Shown: in pieces, positions 62,119-64,000 of the stretch
Layout of the letters: every line of letters begins with the position of its first letter
How positions within the stretch are numbered: position 1 is the stretch's first letter
Origin: Rothia sp. P100
Lineage (GTDB): Bacteria > Actinomycetota > Actinomycetes > Actinomycetales > Micrococcaceae
Reading direction: 5' to 3'
DNA: 64,000 nucleotides
Assembly (NCBI RefSeq): GCF_023712425.1
Contig: NZ_JAMAYG010000001.1
Location: forward strand, 992,001-1,056,000
Translations under genes and position numbers: made by a program
The notes under the pieces: generated by a model
What the model was told of the DNA's origin: nothing
What the model saw: only the letters and a program-made list of their open reading frames with translations
The model's database searches: none

Positions 62119-62304
62119 GTGTCTGAAGATAAACCAGAGACTACTAATCCAGCTAATTTGGCGCCTGTGGACCCTACCGAGAAGTTTGCTGACCGTAAGG
62201 ATATCAAGGCAGCCAAGTTTGAGACCAGGCTGCGACGCTGGGCTCTGCTCGGAGTCATCGCGGCAATTGCTATCTACTTTGTGTGGCAGTCTTTTGCCAG
62301 CTAG
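62119..62304 (+). CDS. Small single-helix membrane protein
   Basis: 61 residues: a charged N-terminal half (DPTEKFADRKDIKAAKFETR) and one transmembrane helix (WALLGVIAAIAIYFVWQSFA). It starts with GTG, nine bases after crgA, so the two are probably co-transcribed. No family recognised. It could be a division-associated peptide by position only. Confidence 0.6.
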   Translation: MSEDKPETTNPANLAPVDPTEKFADRKDIKAAKFETRLRRWALLGVIAAIAIYFVWQSFAS

Positions 62305-62311
62305 AAGCGGC

Positions 62312-62355
62312 AAGCCGGGCACCTCCCTTATTTGGGGGCGGGTTCCCGGTTTTTT
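62312..62355. terminator. Hairpin with T-run after crgA and the small protein
   Basis: AAGCCGGG and CCCGGTT frame the hairpin, ending GGTTTTTT. It also overlaps the end of the convergent transporter gene. Confidence 0.55.
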
Positions 62356-63335
62356 CTTGCTCGAAAGAGTGCAACCATGCCGGTCATGACCAGTAGTTCG
62401 ACCAGGGTCTGGGTAACTACGGCGATGGGCATGAGGGTAGCGCCCGGTGTGCCGGCACTCTGGGCTAGGGCACTGAGCCCCAGCACAAGGGGAAGTACTA
62501 TCAGGGCATTGCGGGTGACTGCGGAGAAGGTAAGAGCGAGACGGTCTGGGTGCGCGGCAGGACGCAGCAGGTGTCGTGAGCCCCACCAGGCAAGGACGCC
62601 GGTGAGCAGGGCAAAGACCGCGTAAACGGGGACCAGCGGTGCAAGGGAGGCCCACTCACCGGCAAGGCTGTGGGTATGGGCGGCGGCGGTCAGAAACAGG
62701 ACCGCCAGCATGAGTGGCACCATACCTGCCTCAGCATACTCTTGTGCCCGATGCGACGTCGTCTGGAAGCCCTGTAGTACCCAGGCGAGCAGCAGGGGCA
62801 CCAGCACCACTGCTAGGGCCAGCATGGCGGGGGTCGCGCCGGCTCGCAGGGCAGCGGGGGTCACCGGGGTAGCTGACCAGAGCCCTACGTGTCCCAGCAG
62901 AAAGAGCCACAGCGGCACAGCTAGTAGCTGGGCACCAAGTAGTAACGGGGTTGCTGCTAGTAGGCGGCGGGAAGACCCACCCGCAAGACCGCAAAAGACC
63001 ACCACATAATCAATACAGGGTGCCAACAGCACCAGGGCAGCCGTAAAGAGTAGGGCATCGGGTGCCGGGGTTACGGCCAAAAGAAGGGCAAGAACCGCAG
63101 GAACCAGTAGAAAGTTGAGCACCAGCAGACCGGATACAAAGCCGCGCGGAGGTTTCTCCGTAGCAGCCTGCCTCAACGGGATACAGAGAAAGGTAGCCAG
63201 GAGCAGTGCAGCAAGGGCGGGGCTGACCAGAGGTTCAGCCAGCACCGCTGCGCTCTGCATAAAGGACGCCGCACCACCGGCAACCAAGGCAAGTAGGTAG
63301 AGCGCTACCTGGTGATTTTCTAGAAAATCTGCCAT
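62328..63335 (-). CDS. ACR3/BASS-superfamily transporter (arsenite efflux-like)
   Basis: 335 residues, about ten transmembrane helices. ALVLLAPCIDYVVVFCGLAG holds the family Cys near residue 110 that is essential in ACR3 arsenite pumps, and SAVTRNALIVLPLVLGLSA and VVTQTLVELLVMTG match the C-terminal family segments. Arsenite efflux is the likely role. No arsR or arsC lies nearby, so other bile-acid/sodium-symporter-type substrates cannot be excluded. The AAGGACGCC word occurs twice within it (62592 and 63262). Confidence 0.8.
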   Translation of the reverse strand: MADFLENHQVALYLLALVAGGAASFMQSAAVLAEPLVSPALAALLLATFLCIPLRQAATEKPPRGFVSGLLVLNFLLVPAVLALLLAVTPAPDALLFTAALVLLAPCIDYVVVFCGLAGGSSRRLLAATPLLLGAQLLAVPLWLFLLGHVGLWSATPVTPAALRAGATPAMLALAVVLVPLLLAWVLQGFQTTSHRAQEYAEAGMVPLMLAVLFLTAAAHTHSLAGEWASLAPLVPVYAVFALLTGVLAWWGSRHLLRPAAHPDRLALTFSAVTRNALIVLPLVLGLSALAQSAGTPGATLMPIAVVTQTLVELLVMTGMVALFRARKNREPAPK

Positions 63336-63375
63336 GCAGAGCCCCTTTTCGTGATATTTCTAGCCCAGCATACAG

Positions 63376-63416
63376 CTTAGCCCCTCACCGCTTGAGGAAA
63401 GCGGGAAGGGGCTAAG
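63376..63416 (-). terminator. Terminator of the YceI gene
   Basis: CTTAGCCCCTCACCGCTT pairs with AAGCGGGAAGGGGCTAAG, 16 of 18, around five bases. Located between the YceI stop and the transporter start on the minus strand. Confidence 0.7.
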
Positions 63417-63468
63417 GTTGCGCAGCGGTTGTGCTTGCTGCCTTCAGCGTTATGGGAACGCTGGGAGG

Positions 63469-64000
63469 TTAGTTCTGGGGGGCGGTAAAGGCTACATCGA
63501 GGTTGATGGCGACCTTATCTGAGACCAGGACACCACCGGCTTCGATGGCGGCATTCCAGGTCATGCCGAAGTCTTTACGAGAGATGGTTGCGGTAACTGA
63601 CGCACCTGCGCGAGTAACGCCGAAAGCGTCAACAACAGCGCCAGCGAATTCGCCAGAGAAGGTGATGGGGCGGGTTACGTCCTTGATGGTGAGGTCACCT
63701 GTCAGGGTGAGGTCTTCACCATCCAGGTCAAAGGAAGTGGACGTGAAGGTCATCTCTGAATTTTCTTCGGCGCCGAAGAAGTCACCGCTCTTGAGGTGGC
63801 CATCGCGGTCTGCGTTGCCGGTGTTGATAGAGGTGGTCTGCACGGTTGCTGTGACGGTTGATTCTGAGATGTTCTCTGCGATGGTTAGGTTCGCGGTTGC
63901 CTCTTCAAAGATGCCGTGTACCTTGGTGATTCCTGCGTGGCGTACGGTGAAACCGATCTCCGAGTGTGCGGGATCGAAATTCCAGGTGCCTGCGGTTAGC
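63469..64000 (-). CDS. YceI-family lipocalin-like protein, N-terminus outside the window
   Basis: About 176 residues are in the window and the start lies beyond 64000. TWNFDPAHSEIGFTVRHAGI at the upstream end is the family start motif, and DLTLTGDLTIKDVTRPITFS and ISRKDFGMTWNAAIEAGGVL follow in order. YceI proteins are barrel-shaped carriers of isoprenoid-like molecules (e.g. polyisoprenoid quinones); the physiological role is mostly unproven. Nearly complete, no damage seen. Confidence 0.92.
   Translation of the reverse strand, partial: LTAGTWNFDPAHSEIGFTVRHAGITKVHGIFEEATANLTIAENISESTVTATVQTTSINTGNADRDGHLKSGDFFGAEENSEMTFTSTSFDLDGEDLTLTGDLTIKDVTRPITFSGEFAGAVVDAFGVTRAGASVTATISRKDFGMTWNAAIEAGGVLVSDKVAINLDVAFTAPQN

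Noticed and set aside
62592-63270. Two AAGGACGCC words in one gene as evidence of an arsenite-specific signal
   Set aside because: The word is spread over the whole window; the clustering of two copies in one gene is not meaningful by itself.

Overview
The window comes from a Gram-positive actinobacterium of moderately high GC (roughly 58-60 % by eye), most likely a Micrococcaceae member. Rothia is my best guess, on the basis of gene order, the Arthrobacter-like catabolic proteins and the conserved fhaA-fhaB-pstP-rodA-pbpA-pknA-pknB block. This is an inference from the sequence alone.

Region 1 (1-29.6 kb) is a large aromatic-acid and branched-chain-acid catabolic island. It holds a near-complete phenylacetate (paa) pathway: PaaK ligase, PaaABCDE epoxidase, PaaG isomerase, PaaZ hydrolase/dehydrogenase, PaaF/PaaH/PaaJ beta-oxidation enzymes, PaaI-type thioesterases and the TetR regulator PaaR. 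An MHS-family transporter sits at the left end. Interleaved are valine/isoleucine-type genes (acyl-CoA dehydrogenase, SDR, MmsB, enoyl-CoA hydratase, MmsA, an acyl-CoA synthetase). Five copies of a palindrome, TGAMCGANYGGTCA, lie in front of the paa operons and are the likely PaaR operators. Inserted among these genes are an orphan HigA antitoxin, a secreted-protein/ABC-transporter module of AT-rich character (7.9-11.1 kb), a decayed MFS transporter and a HipBA toxin-antitoxin pair.

Region 2 (29.7-40.2 kb) is a homoprotocatechuate (3,4-dihydroxyphenylacetate) meta-cleavage cluster: HpaI, HpaH, HpaD, HpaE, a GntR regulator, an unusual FAH-RraA fusion in the place of HpaG, a glycolate-oxidase-like flavoprotein and an FAD aromatic hydroxylase. 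A second palindrome, ATCRTATAYSAT, occurs before the fusion gene, before the hydroxylase, and again before the MHS transporter at the left end. That transporter therefore carries both types of operator, which links phenylacetate and hydroxyphenylacetate use.

Region 3 (40.2-50.2 kb) is a mixed accessory stretch: a lysine-rich ChaB/Rho_N protein, a TetR/DUF4188 pair, small membrane proteins, a MocR-type regulator, a umuDC operon, and a decayed 2.7-kb integrative element. The element is bounded by a 73-bp direct repeat of the 3' end of tRNA-Leu(CAG) and carries a frameshifted integrase remnant and a HIRAN-domain protein.

Region 4 (50.2-62.3 kb) is the conserved actinobacterial cell-wall/division/Ser-Thr-kinase locus: FhaA, FhaB, PstP, RodA, PbpA, two PASTA kinases, PabA, a small membrane protein, class E sortase and CrgA. 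It ends with an ACR3-like transporter and a partial YceI protein.

Across the whole window the 9-mer AAGGACGCC/GGCGTCCTT recurs far more often than chance. Its shorter core is built into the stems of three intergenic hairpins as inverted pairs, a layout resembling DNA-uptake sequences in other naturally transformable bacteria. This, the FAH-RraA fusion and the secreted-protein/split-permease module are the points I consider most worth following.
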